This document shows positions 37,641 through 46,294 of a stretch of DNA of 64,000 bases, in pieces (the stretch's first letter is position 1; each line of letters starts with the position of its first letter). Below the pieces are notes generated by a model. The model worked only from the letters and a program-made list of their open reading frames with translations, ran no database searches and was not told where the DNA came from. The stretch comes from Mariniblastus sp. (lineage in GTDB: Bacteria > Planctomycetota > Planctomycetia > Pirellulales > Pirellulaceae). Position numbers and translations under genes: made by a program. The stretch is from the NCBI GenBank assembly GCA_029251085.1, contig JAQXDZ010000031.1:1-64000 (forward strand), in the 5' to 3' direction.

Positions 37641-38003
37641 ATGAAACGCTCAATTTTGATAATCTTCGTGGCCACTTTGAGTGTGGGCAGCCTGGGTTGC
37701 AGTATGTGTTGCGGGCCATTCGATTACGATTACCCGGTCTACGGTGGAAAATTTGAGCGGGTTGATTCGAGTTACGGTCGAGTTGGCTCAATTTTCTCGG
37801 ATCCCAATGCACCAGACGACGGTCCGAGTCCGGATTCGAATCTTGAAGCACGGCCGAGCAATGATGAAGGGCGTCGCATTGAAGAGTTGCCGCCTCCAAA
37901 GGAACTGCTTGAATCCTTTCGCGAAAAACAGACCAGTGCCGAGATGAGCGATATTGATATTGAAGAGTTCTGGGTTGCTGAGCCTTTGCGATCTGAAAAG
38001 TGA
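37641..38003 (+). CDS. Small lipoprotein of unknown function
   Basis: This 120-residue protein has a lipoprotein signal with lipobox SLGC (C20) followed by MCCGP, so it is probably lipidated and exported. The rest is polar, rich in Asp, Glu and Pro, and probably unstructured. It starts 87 bp after the TolC-like gene on the same strand and may be co-expressed. No known family is recognised. Confidence 0.65.
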   Translation: MKRSILIIFVATLSVGSLGCSMCCGPFDYDYPVYGGKFERVDSSYGRVGSIFSDPNAPDDGPSPDSNLEARPSNDEGRRIEELPPPKELLESFREKQTSAEMSDIDIEEFWVAEPLRSEK

Positions 38004-38375
38004 TTCACTCGCTTCTGTAGTTGTGACCGCTGGGCGTTGGATAGGTTGCTGCTAAAAGTCGGTGTCCAGTGGGTCGGTATGTCTGCAAAGCAATTGGCAA
38101 TTGGTGGTTGAAGCGGCAGGCTGAACGCCAATCTTTCAGGCGTCTAATCTTATATGGCATCTAATTAGTCTTCCTTGTCGAGGATTATTTTTACGCAGCA
38201 TTTTCGCTTTGCTGTTTTCTACGCAATTGGATTGTTGTGCTATGGAGTGTTTTGCGTCAGAGATTCCTGCTTCATTCAGTCGCTAAAATTTGTTGTAACT
38301 CATTCGCGGAAAGCTTAAGATGCGAGGAGCCATCTGAGGCTCCCAATTCGAATTGCAACGAAGAATGTGTGATAT
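38004..38375. other. Intergenic stretch without visible gene
   Basis: No reading frame of plausible character and no clear hairpin terminator is seen between the small lipoprotein and the sulfatase. A promoter for the sulfatase is expected here but cannot be placed. Confidence 0.45.
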
Positions 38376-39896
38376 ATGTTTGGACGCGACTATTGTGTGC
38401 TAATGCTGATTGTTGCAGTGGTTTGGCTGGGGAGTGATGTCTCGTCCAGTGCAGCATGCGTGCAGGCTGAAAAGCAAATTAAGACGAAACCCAACATTCT
38501 CTTTATCGCGATCGACGATCAAAATGATTGGATTGGTTGTTTAGATGGGCATCCACAGGTCAAAACGCCAAATATTGACCGATTGGCGGAGCGGGGAACT
38601 TTGTTTTCCAATGCTCATTGCCAGTCTCCGTTGTGCAATCCGTCGCGAACGAGCTTGATGACGGGGCTTCGTCCGTCTTCGACTGGAATCTATGGATTGG
38701 CTCCTTGGATAAAGAGCTTGCCTGAATTTAGGGACTGCGAAACGCTTCCGCAGTATTTTTCGAATCAGGGCTATACGACTTACACGACGGGAAAGATTTA
38801 TCACGGAGGGAATGGCAGAAAAAAGACGGACACGGAATTTGATGTTATTGGTACAGCGTCCAGTGTCGGCGCGCGACCGAAAGCCAAACTGGTTAATACT
38901 CCTGCTGGGCACAGGCTTGTCGACTGGGGGGTGTTCCCGCACAAAGACGAGGACAAAGGAGACTGGAAGGTAGCGGACTGGGCGATCAAGACGTTGGAAG
39001 GGCCACTTTCGGAAAACAAGGATGACGCCTTCTTCCTCTCAGTCGGTTTCTTTCTCCCCCATGTTCCTTGTTACGCGACGCAAAAGTGGTTCGACCTTTA
39101 TCCAGAAGATGGTTTGGTTTTACCCCCGATTAAATTAGGTGACCGCCAGGATACCCCCGATTTTTCATGGTATCTCCACTGGAAATTACCCGAGCCAAGA
39201 TTGAAATTTTTAACGGAATCCAATCAACTGGCAAACCTTACCCGTTCCTATCTGGCGAGTACGAGTTTTGTCGATAGCCAGGTCGGGCGTGTGTTGTCTG
39301 CGTTGAAGAAGAGCGGTCGAGCCGAGGATACGATTGTGGTTTTGTGGTCGGATCACGGATTTCATCTCGGGGAAAAAGAAATCACCGGTAAGAATACGCT
39401 GTGGGAGGAATCGACCAGAGTCCCGTTGATATTCGCGGGCCCCGGTGTTTCCAAAGGAGCTAACTGTCGAGAACCGGTGGAGTTGCTGGACATCTACCCT
39501 ACCCTTTTGGAGCTTTGTGAATTTCCAGAAAAGCGATCACTTGAAGGACACAGTCTTGCTCCGCAGCTTGCCGATCCGAATCAGAAGCGAGACTTCCCTG
39601 CGATAACCACCCATAACCACGACAACCATTCGGTTAGATCAGTGCGTTATCGTTTTATTCAGTACGCTGATGGCTCTGAGGAGTTTTATGATCTCCAGTC
39701 TGACCCGAATGAATGGGTCAACCTGGCGGGTCGCAGCGAACTGAGTTCGTTGATTGAGAGCCATCGTAAATTTCTTCCGGAGAATAATCGCCGTCCCGCT
39801 CCCGGTAGTGCAAAGCGAATTCTGGAGCGGATCAATGGTAAAATCATTTGGGAAGGTGAGGAGATAAAGCCGGGAGCTCCCGTTCCCGAGCTTTGA
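38376..39896 (+). CDS. Exported sulfatase (iduronate-2-sulfatase-like)
   Basis: This 506-residue protein has a signal peptide (about residues 1-28). It has the metal site in ILFIAIDDQNDWIGCLDGHP and the signature CNPSRTSLMTG, in which C87 is the formylglycine precursor. VLWSDHGFHLGEKE supplies the second metal-site D and H. This arrangement (DDQNDW, CNPSR, SDHGFHLGE) resembles iduronate-2-sulfatase and choline-sulfatase-type enzymes rather than arylsulfatase A. It is convergent with the double esterase gene, with a gap of only 26 bp. A uronic acid or hexose sulfate is a reasonable but unproved substrate. Confidence 0.93.
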   Translation: MFGRDYCVLMLIVAVVWLGSDVSSSAACVQAEKQIKTKPNILFIAIDDQNDWIGCLDGHPQVKTPNIDRLAERGTLFSNAHCQSPLCNPSRTSLMTGLRPSSTGIYGLAPWIKSLPEFRDCETLPQYFSNQGYTTYTTGKIYHGGNGRKKTDTEFDVIGTASSVGARPKAKLVNTPAGHRLVDWGVFPHKDEDKGDWKVADWAIKTLEGPLSENKDDAFFLSVGFFLPHVPCYATQKWFDLYPEDGLVLPPIKLGDRQDTPDFSWYLHWKLPEPRLKFLTESNQLANLTRSYLASTSFVDSQVGRVLSALKKSGRAEDTIVVLWSDHGFHLGEKEITGKNTLWEESTRVPLIFAGPGVSKGANCREPVELLDIYPTLLELCEFPEKRSLEGHSLAPQLADPNQKRDFPAITTHNHDNHSVRSVRYRFIQYADGSEEFYDLQSDPNEWVNLAGRSELSSLIESHRKFLPENNRRPAPGSAKRILERINGKIIWEGEEIKPGAPVPEL

Positions 39897-39922
39897 GAAA
39901 ACGCGGAATCGGAGGGTTTGCT

Positions 39923-41926
39923 TTATTCGTTAACGAGCAGGTTGACGATTCGGCAGGCATGCCCTTTGCTGCGAGAATCTTTCGTCGGGGCAATTCGGAC
40001 AACGAGTTGATGTGCACCCGTTGAAAGTTCGCTCTCAAGTACGTGAACCCAAGGGATATGAAGGCCGCGGCTCCAACGGGTAAACAGGTTCAGTGGCTTG
40101 AATTCCGAGTTGTCAATTGAGTATTCGATGGTGCCTGCATCGGGGCCAGCTGCCAGAAATAGCCCAACGGCACGTCCCTCGAAATCTAGCGAGAATTGAT
40201 CGCCGGGTTCGGTTCCGACCAACATGGGGACATTGTGGAAACCGGCTCTTACGCTGCCACCAATCTTGTTGGCACGGGGATCACACGACTCGTCGATGTT
40301 GAATCCAGTTAGTTCCTTGGCTTTTTTAAGGGTAACCATTTTGCCGCGATCGTAACTGAACTGATCGATTGGCTCGGGAAGCGAATGGGGGACGGGTTGC
40401 TGGTTAGCGTTTCGAGGTTCCGCCCACGCTTCATTTAGCATTCGTCGAATCGAAGATGCATAGACGGTGTGCCCAAACGGCGAGGGATGGCAATTCTTAA
40501 AATCGTTTTTCCAATCAAATTGTTTGCCGTCCATTCGCTCCGTAATTTCACGCGCTAAATGTAACGAAGGAACGTTGTAGTGCTTGGCGATTTGCTCATG
40601 TTGCTGGATGACTTCAGGAGTGACGCCACGACGATAATTTGCCACATGTTGGGGATCAACGAAGTGCATCATCACAATGTCGATGTTAGGGTTTTGGACT
40701 CGTGCGTGACGGATAATTCCTTCCATCCCTCGGGTCATCTCGATGGTTTTTCTGGAGTTATGCAAGTCGTTAACGGCGGCTTCTTCAAATAGTAAATCGA
40801 CGTCTCCGTTGGCGAAAACGTCCCGTAGCAGTCGGAACGAACCGGGGACGGAACCGGTCGATGAGATACCTGCATCGATGAATTCGAACTTGGTCTTTGG
40901 GAATTTTTGTTGGAGGTAATTGCAAACGAGATCGCGCCAGCCATTCATGGTGGTAATGGAGCCACCGAGAAAAACGACGCGGCCTGTTTTTTGACTTTCA
41001 AATTTTTCGCGGCAATTATTGAGTGATCCACGGATTTCGAAATAGTCCTTTGATTTTGGGAGCGTGGATCCAAACCGTTCCATGAAGTCTGCTGCTCGAA
41101 TGGGTTCGGGGTGGCTGAAGTGGTGTCCACCTGACTTTTGGGTACCTTTTTCGACTTTGATTATGTCGATACTCCCGCCCAGTTTTCGATAACGCTTCGC
41201 CAGGACAAATGTATTCTCACTGGGTGGAACGATAACGTCATTCATCGAAACAATGTGTAGAATCGGAATGTCGTTTTGGGCGATAGGAGCAAGGATGTCG
41301 ATTGGGTTTTGCTTAAACTCTTTTGCGGTTTCTTCGGTAAGGCCGTATTCAGACAGGCAGGTTTGCCACGTCGGGGCGTGTCCCCTCCCCTTTCCTTTAC
41401 CGCCCGGCCAACTTGAAATATCACCGACGGGGGTGTCGCAGTAAATACAGGCGACGCGTTCAGGCCATCGGGACGCAAATTGGTAAACGAATAAGCCTCC
41501 TCTGCTAACGCCCTCGAGAACGCATTCCTTGGCTAGTCCATTGGTTGTTAAATGTTGGTAAAAATTGTTCCAAGCTTCCATCGCGCTTGGACTGCCGAGC
41601 AAGCCATTGGTATTGATGTGGGCGATGTGAAAGCCGCGGGCCAAGAGAATGAGGTCGGCCTCGGCGTGAAACCCCGGGAATCTGGCTCGCCAGACCCATG
41701 GATTTCCTGGAGCCGGCGTTTTAGGAGAGACGACATAGGCGTCTCGGTTTTCGAACTTAAAATCAGTCTTATCGAATCCATTCCACTCGCTGACTTGGCC
41801 TTCCCAGACCGGAGCAACGAGGCGTTTTTCTTCGGTTTGTGCGAAGCAGGAAGAGTGCGTCGTCAGCCCCAAAAACAGAACAACGGAAACCGCGATCGTA
41901 ATGCGTTTGATAAAATTCGATTTCAT
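39923..41926 (-). CDS. Exported double esterase: alpha/beta hydrolase plus SGNH
   Basis: This 667-residue protein has a signal peptide (about residues 1-30). The first domain (about 55-290) is an alpha/beta hydrolase: nucleophile S141 in GVSRGG, D230 in MNDVIVPP, and His at 268-269 in GGHHFSHP. The second (about 312-500) is an SGNH hydrolase: GGSIT (S323), an AVND block and CHPSPFGH (H480). The residue three before H480 is Lys, not the usual Asp; D475 may serve instead. A C-terminal beta-rich region (about 520-667) may bind carbohydrate. It probably removes acyl groups from polysaccharides. It is convergent with the sulfatase at 38376, and desulfation plus deacylation of one substrate is plausible. 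Confidence 0.82.
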   Translation of the reverse strand: MKSNFIKRITIAVSVVLFLGLTTHSSCFAQTEEKRLVAPVWEGQVSEWNGFDKTDFKFENRDAYVVSPKTPAPGNPWVWRARFPGFHAEADLILLARGFHIAHINTNGLLGSPSAMEAWNNFYQHLTTNGLAKECVLEGVSRGGLFVYQFASRWPERVACIYCDTPVGDISSWPGGKGKGRGHAPTWQTCLSEYGLTEETAKEFKQNPIDILAPIAQNDIPILHIVSMNDVIVPPSENTFVLAKRYRKLGGSIDIIKVEKGTQKSGGHHFSHPEPIRAADFMERFGSTLPKSKDYFEIRGSLNNCREKFESQKTGRVVFLGGSITTMNGWRDLVCNYLQQKFPKTKFEFIDAGISSTGSVPGSFRLLRDVFANGDVDLLFEEAAVNDLHNSRKTIEMTRGMEGIIRHARVQNPNIDIVMMHFVDPQHVANYRRGVTPEVIQQHEQIAKHYNVPSLHLAREITERMDGKQFDWKNDFKNCHPSPFGHTVYASSIRRMLNEAWAEPRNANQQPVPHSLPEPIDQFSYDRGKMVTLKKAKELTGFNIDESCDPRANKIGGSVRAGFHNVPMLVGTEPGDQFSLDFEGRAVGLFLAAGPDAGTIEYSIDNSEFKPLNLFTRWSRGLHIPWVHVLESELSTGAHQLVVRIAPTKDSRSKGHACRIVNLLVNE

Positions 41927-42053
41927 AATTTACCGACTCGATTTGTTTTATTTAGCGGGGGAAGTTGTGGTTTGGGGGGCGAGAACAATATTTTAGTTGA
42001 ATCAAATGGTGCCGTGCAATGGAAGCAGTTCTTGTGGTTCCATTGCGTAGAAC

Positions 42054-43010
42054 TTAATCGTCGAGAATCTTTTTTGCTTTTTGCAGGAACTCAATTTCCT
42101 GTTTGAGGCCGTGCCTCTGAGAAAAGCTGATTAAATTATCGATTCGTTTGACCGGATCTGCTTGAGTCGCAAAGATGATTTTTGCGTGGCATTCAGGGCA
42201 CAGATGAACCGGTTGGCTGTCGGATTCTTGGAGGCTGTTGCTGCCCTGCATATTACAGGCATATCGCGTGCAGTGCTTGATCGAGAACATGTGCCCCGTT
42301 TCGTGAGTGGCTAGTTTGCACGTCCGCTCAAGGCAGCGACGAAATGATTCGGGGTCGCTTGCAGGGTCCCCAAACCGGGACAAGGACCAGACTCCGACTC
42401 GCTCTCGGAAAGACGCGTAGCCAAACACAAAATTCCAGCCATCTCCCGGCCACAAATCGGATGCCGTGAAGGCAATTAAGGCAAACGCATCGGAAGGTAG
42501 TTGGGGGGCCAGTTGTTTCTCCAGCAAGTGGGAGGTCAATAACTGGTGGTTACCCTGTGTAGGGTGAGTTCTTTTTGCCGTTGCGGGGATCTCATTTTCA
42601 GATTGAGGATCGAGTATCTTGACTGGGCAGCTGAAATAAATGGAAAGGTATTCCGAACTGAGTTTAATGATCTCTTGCTGGCTTGGATTAAAATTACCAA
42701 TCGGCTGAACGTAGAGCGTGTGTCTAGCGGGTGTGAGGGTGAGCGGGCGGCTGCGAAGATATTCCGAAAATGACTGGCCAGATTCTTTTTGATGGGCCAG
42801 CCACTGACCCGGTTGAGGTTCACCAAGCAGCTTGTTGATTGGCTTAAGCTGTTTGGTTGTCTTTTTTAACGAAGGAACGCTCAGCGGACGAAACTGCCGC
42901 GACGATTGCTGCTGGCAAACGCCGAGCGAAAACGAAGTGCTTGCGAGCCAGATAAACGACACGCAGAATAATTGGAGAATGAATTTTAGCTGAAGGAAGA
43001 AGGGCTGCAT
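42054..43010 (-). CDS. Exported archaemetzincin-type zinc metalloprotease
   Basis: This 318-residue protein has a signal peptide (about residues 1-32). Its core carries the archaemetzincin zinc motif: H236-E-x-x-H240-x5-H246-C247, then C252-N-M254, and a CPEC pair at C271 and C274. This matches HExxHxxGxxHC...CxM...CxxC of the family, except that the glycine of the first part is Ser (HETGHMFSIKHC). The preceding block DGWNFVFGYAS...VWSLSRFGDP also fits. Archaemetzincins are presumed aminopeptidases or proteases and most I know of lack export signals. It lies upstream of the double esterase gene on the same strand with a gap of 127 bp. Confidence 0.82.
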   Translation of the reverse strand: MQPFFLQLKFILQLFCVSFIWLASTSFSLGVCQQQSSRQFRPLSVPSLKKTTKQLKPINKLLGEPQPGQWLAHQKESGQSFSEYLRSRPLTLTPARHTLYVQPIGNFNPSQQEIIKLSSEYLSIYFSCPVKILDPQSENEIPATAKRTHPTQGNHQLLTSHLLEKQLAPQLPSDAFALIAFTASDLWPGDGWNFVFGYASFRERVGVWSLSRFGDPASDPESFRRCLERTCKLATHETGHMFSIKHCTRYACNMQGSNSLQESDSQPVHLCPECHAKIIFATQADPVKRIDNLISFSQRHGLKQEIEFLQKAKKILDD

Positions 43011-43156
43011 GTTTTCTCGATTGCTAAAATCAGAAAATAGGCGAATCTCCGTTTGAATCGGCTCCTGCCGAATTCAAGTAAATCTGTAACGTTTTCTATC
43101 TTAGCAAATCGCTCGACTAACGTCGAAAATAGCCCTTCGCATTCTTCCTTCCGGGC

Positions 43157-43192
43157 AAAAAAAAACACCGTGGCAAAAGCCAACGGTGTTTT
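43157..43192 (-). terminator. Rho-independent terminator of fusA
   Basis: On the minus strand an AAAACACCGT/ACGGTGTTTT stem with a GGC/GCC top, one bulged base and a TTTT loop is followed by a run of nine T residues, about 20 bp past the fusA stop codon. Confidence 0.9.
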
Positions 43193-43213
43193 GTAATCTT
43201 AATTCACTCAGAA

Positions 43214-45340
43214 TTAGGCGTTTTGCAACGCTTCTTTCATTTTTCGTCGTTCATCAATGATGTCTTCTTGAACGTTACGCGGCACCGGTCGGTATCCTCG
43301 CAATTCCATGGTGAACGTCGCTTGTCCCTGTGACATGGACCGCAGATCAGTCGCGTATCCAAAGGTCTCGCTCAGAGGAATTTCACAGCAGATTAAAACT
43401 GAACCATCAGGTTTAATATCAGTCGATTCCATGATGCCTCGACGGGAGGTGAGGTCTCCTACGATCGAGCCTTGTGCTGGCTCGGGGCACTCAATTTCGC
43501 AGAACATTACCGGTTCCAAGATCTGTGGCTTGGTCTTGGTCATGTACTCGCGGAACATACCACGGGCAGCAGCTTGGAATGCCATCTCCGAACTATCAAC
43601 GTCGTGATAGGAGCCGTCTGCAAGCATCATTCGCATCCCAACGACTGGGTACTCTGCAAGAACGCCTTTGACGATTGACTGACGCATTCCCTTTTCGACG
43701 GCAGGAATGAATTGTTTTGGAATTCGACCGCTGACGATTTTGTCTTGGAAAAGGAAGTTGTCGACGACGTCAGGATTGCTTTCATCCTTTGCGAACTCTT
43801 CCTCATCGAGTGGCTCGAGCCATCCCTTGATATGAGCAAACTGACCTGATCCACCGGACTGTTTCTTGTGTTTGTAGTCGAATTCTGCTTTAAGCGTCGG
43901 TTGTTCACGGTAGCTAACTTTCGGAGCACCGACTTCGACTTCAAGGCCGTATTCACGTCGAATTCGCTCAACGTAAACGTCTAGGTGCAGTTCGCCCATT
44001 CCGGAAATGATAACTTCTGCAGTTTCTTCATCGGTTGAAACGCGGAAGGTTGGGTCTTCTTTTCGGAAACGCTGAAGAGCCTTGCCAAGTTTTTCGCTGG
44101 CTCCACGGTCAGCCGGTGCAATCGCAACCGAAATAACGGGATCTGGAACAAACATGTTCTCCAACGAACAATACTTGGGAGTTTCCGAGTACGTGTCACC
44201 CGAAGCACAGTCGATTCCCATAACCGCCACAATGTCACCGGCAAATGCCTGATCAATTTCTTCTCGCTTATCCGAGTGCATGCGAACGATTCGGCTGAAG
44301 CGTTCCTTGCGACTGGTGCGTTGGTTGTAATACGTTCCGCCTTTTTTGACAGTACCTTGATAGATTCTCATAAAGGTAAGCTGACCGAACGGGTCTTCAA
44401 CGATTTTGAATGCCATCCCAACGAGCGGCTTCGATTTATCAGGCTCAAGCGGGAAGTCTTCGTCTGGATTGTCCCATTGCTTGGCCGCGATTACTCTCTC
44501 TAAAGGATTGGGGAGGTAGCGAACGACCGCATCGACAAGCGGCTGAACGGCTTTGTTCTTGAACGCGGTTCCCATGAATAGAGGAGTAAAGCTTTGAGCT
44601 TTAATTGCCGCTGCGGCGACCTCGTAGATCAAATCTTTGGAAACTTCTTCTTCCGAAAGAAGCAATTCCATCATTTCATCGCTGTACATCGACAGACCTT
44701 CCAGAAGTTCCTGACGGTACTTCTTCGCTTCGTCGACCATGTCTTCTGGAACTTCTTCTACGAGAATCGTCTCACCTTTGTCTCCGTCGTTTCGGTAAGC
44801 CTTCATCTCAATCAAATCAACAACGCCATCAAAGTTTTCGCCAAGACCAATGGGTAGTTGGAAAAGGATAACTTCTACGCCGAGCTTCTCACGCATTTGA
44901 TCGGCAACCTTAAACGGGTCAGCACCCGTTCGGTCCATCTTGTTGACGAAGGCGAGACGAGGAATTCCGTATCGCTTCATTTGGCGGTCAACGGTAAGCG
45001 ATTGGGCTTGAACACCACCGACCGCACACAGCACCAATACCGCTCCGTCGAGAACACGCAGGGATCGTTCAACTTCGACGGTAAAGTCAACGTGACCAGG
45101 CGTGTCGATCAAGTTAATTGTGTGGTCATCCCAAGTCACCTGAGTTGCGGCACTGGTAATCGTAATACCGCGCTCTTTCTCAAGTTCCATGTGGTCCATC
45201 GTCGCGCCGTCACCACCGCCACGTACGTCTTCAATTTTGTGAATTCGTCCGCAATAAAAAAGGATTCGCTCACTGAGAGTCGTTTTTCCCGAATCAATGT
45301 GGGCTGAAATTCCGATGTTCCGATAGTTCTTCAGGTTCAT
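43214..45340 (-). CDS. fusA: Translation elongation factor G, spd/mitochondrial type
   Basis: EF-G drives ribosomal translocation with GTP. The protein is 708 residues from the ATG at 45338-45340, which gives the family start [16 protein letters not shown]; an upstream in-frame ATG adds 31 non-conserved residues. G-domain motifs are [19 protein letters not shown] and NKMD. The Ser in HIDSGKTT and the phrase [13 protein letters not shown] match the spirochaete-planctomycete and mitochondrial EF-G1 group more than the standard bacterial form (HIDAGKTT). The gene is not in a str operon with rpsL, rpsG or tuf. It has its own terminator and a leader hairpin. Confidence 0.96.
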   Translation of the reverse strand: MNLKNYRNIGISAHIDSGKTTLSERILFYCGRIHKIEDVRGGGDGATMDHMELEKERGITITSAATQVTWDDHTINLIDTPGHVDFTVEVERSLRVLDGAVLVLCAVGGVQAQSLTVDRQMKRYGIPRLAFVNKMDRTGADPFKVADQMREKLGVEVILFQLPIGLGENFDGVVDLIEMKAYRNDGDKGETILVEEVPEDMVDEAKKYRQELLEGLSMYSDEMMELLLSEEEVSKDLIYEVAAAAIKAQSFTPLFMGTAFKNKAVQPLVDAVVRYLPNPLERVIAAKQWDNPDEDFPLEPDKSKPLVGMAFKIVEDPFGQLTFMRIYQGTVKKGGTYYNQRTSRKERFSRIVRMHSDKREEIDQAFAGDIVAVMGIDCASGDTYSETPKYCSLENMFVPDPVISVAIAPADRGASEKLGKALQRFRKEDPTFRVSTDEETAEVIISGMGELHLDVYVERIRREYGLEVEVGAPKVSYREQPTLKAEFDYKHKKQSGGSGQFAHIKGWLEPLDEEEFAKDESNPDVVDNFLFQDKIVSGRIPKQFIPAVEKGMRQSIVKGVLAEYPVVGMRMMLADGSYHDVDSSEMAFQAAARGMFREYMTKTKPQILEPVMFCEIECPEPAQGSIVGDLTSRRGIMESTDIKPDGSVLICCEIPLSETFGYATDLRSMSQGQATFTMELRGYRPVPRNVQEDIIDERRKMKEALQNA

Positions 45341-45386
45341 CAATGCACCGTCAACAATTAACTTTATTCTTTGAATGAAACAGTTT

Positions 45387-45416
45387 GGCCGGTTCCGATA
45401 TTCGGACCCACCGGCC
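45387..45416 (-). promoter_or_regulatory. Bulged hairpin in the fusA 5' leader
   Basis: A GGCCGGT/ACCGGCC outer stem (45387-45393 with 45410-45416) and a TCCGA/TCGGA inner stem (45394-45398 with 45402-45406) enclose a 3-base loop, with three unpaired bases on one side. It would form in the fusA mRNA about 47-76 bases before the start codon. No T run follows, so it is not a simple terminator. Confidence 0.5.
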
Positions 45417-46102
45417 GTTCTGAGGCAACGCACCTCGGTGTCGTGTGTAGAGCAAATCGCAGGTTTGCGAACAAGCTATACAAAAAATCTAGTTGGTGGG
45501 GTATAGGTTAAATCGGCCTAATCCACCGCAAACTCCAACTAGACCGGCACACAGTTAATCTTCTGTGAAACAATCCGATTGGATGATTGGCGTTCAATCC
45601 AGCGTGCAACTTTTTGCAGAGATTCCATAAAACTCCCAACAAAACAACTGCCGGTCGACTTTATGGCTCAAAGGCAGAAATTCTGCCAGCGCGTAATCTT
45701 AGTTAATCCAGTTTTGTCGGAAAGCCCAGTTTGCGGTTTTTTGCCGTTAAATTTGGGAGAGCAGCGGTCACGGAATGATTGATAACTAATTCTTATCGCA
45801 TGGGTTGGTGTGCCGGCTTCGCGTTATGTCAATGGGTTGATTCGCGACAAGGTGAGTTTAGTGTTCTTTATTGGCTGGTTAGCGGTGTCGTTAGTTGATT
45901 TAGGTGGGGTGTGGCTAAGTGTTGTCATGTGAAGTGCAAAGCTGGCTTTGAGCATTGATATAGAAGTCTGGCAGTTTGGCACTTTAAATAAAGTAGAGCG
46001 TTTCGGGCGAGCTTTGCTTTCTCTCTGTTTCGACTAGCAGTAAACCAACTTGTTTTCCCGTTTCATTTTCGTCTGGCAATCAATTCGTTCCACCTCGGTC
46101 TG

Positions 46103-46140
46103 GTAATTGCCCAGTTTTGTAATTGCCCAGTTTCTAATTG
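46103..46140. repeat. 16-bp tandem repeat
   Basis: The unit GTAATTGCCCAGTTTT is followed directly by a copy with one change and by the start of a third (TAATTG). It lies in the region upstream of the heme-binding HEAT gene; any role is unknown. Confidence 0.7.
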
Positions 46141-46294
46141 ACCGTTTTTATTGGTCCCAATCGGTTGTTTACAGAGTCGATGGTTAGCGGTTCAAAAAAG
46201 GGTGGGTAAATTTTATGGACGTGTTTTTAAAGAGGGTTTGCCAATTCTCAAAGCTTAGCGACAATAAAGCGTCCTCCGCGTCCAGTTTGTGGAA

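Larger units (their letters stand above)
45341..46294. other. Long divergent intergenic region
   Basis: Nearly 1 kb separates fusA from the heme-binding HEAT gene. It holds a bulged 12-bp hairpin in the fusA leader (45387-45416) and a 16-bp tandem repeat (46103-46140). No open frame here looks like a protein, and I see no tRNA. Confidence 0.5.

Noticed and set aside
45341-46294. Possible tRNA or small RNA gene in the long gap
   Set aside because: I found no cloverleaf with a T-loop consensus. The fusA leader hairpin and the 16-bp repeat are the only structures seen.
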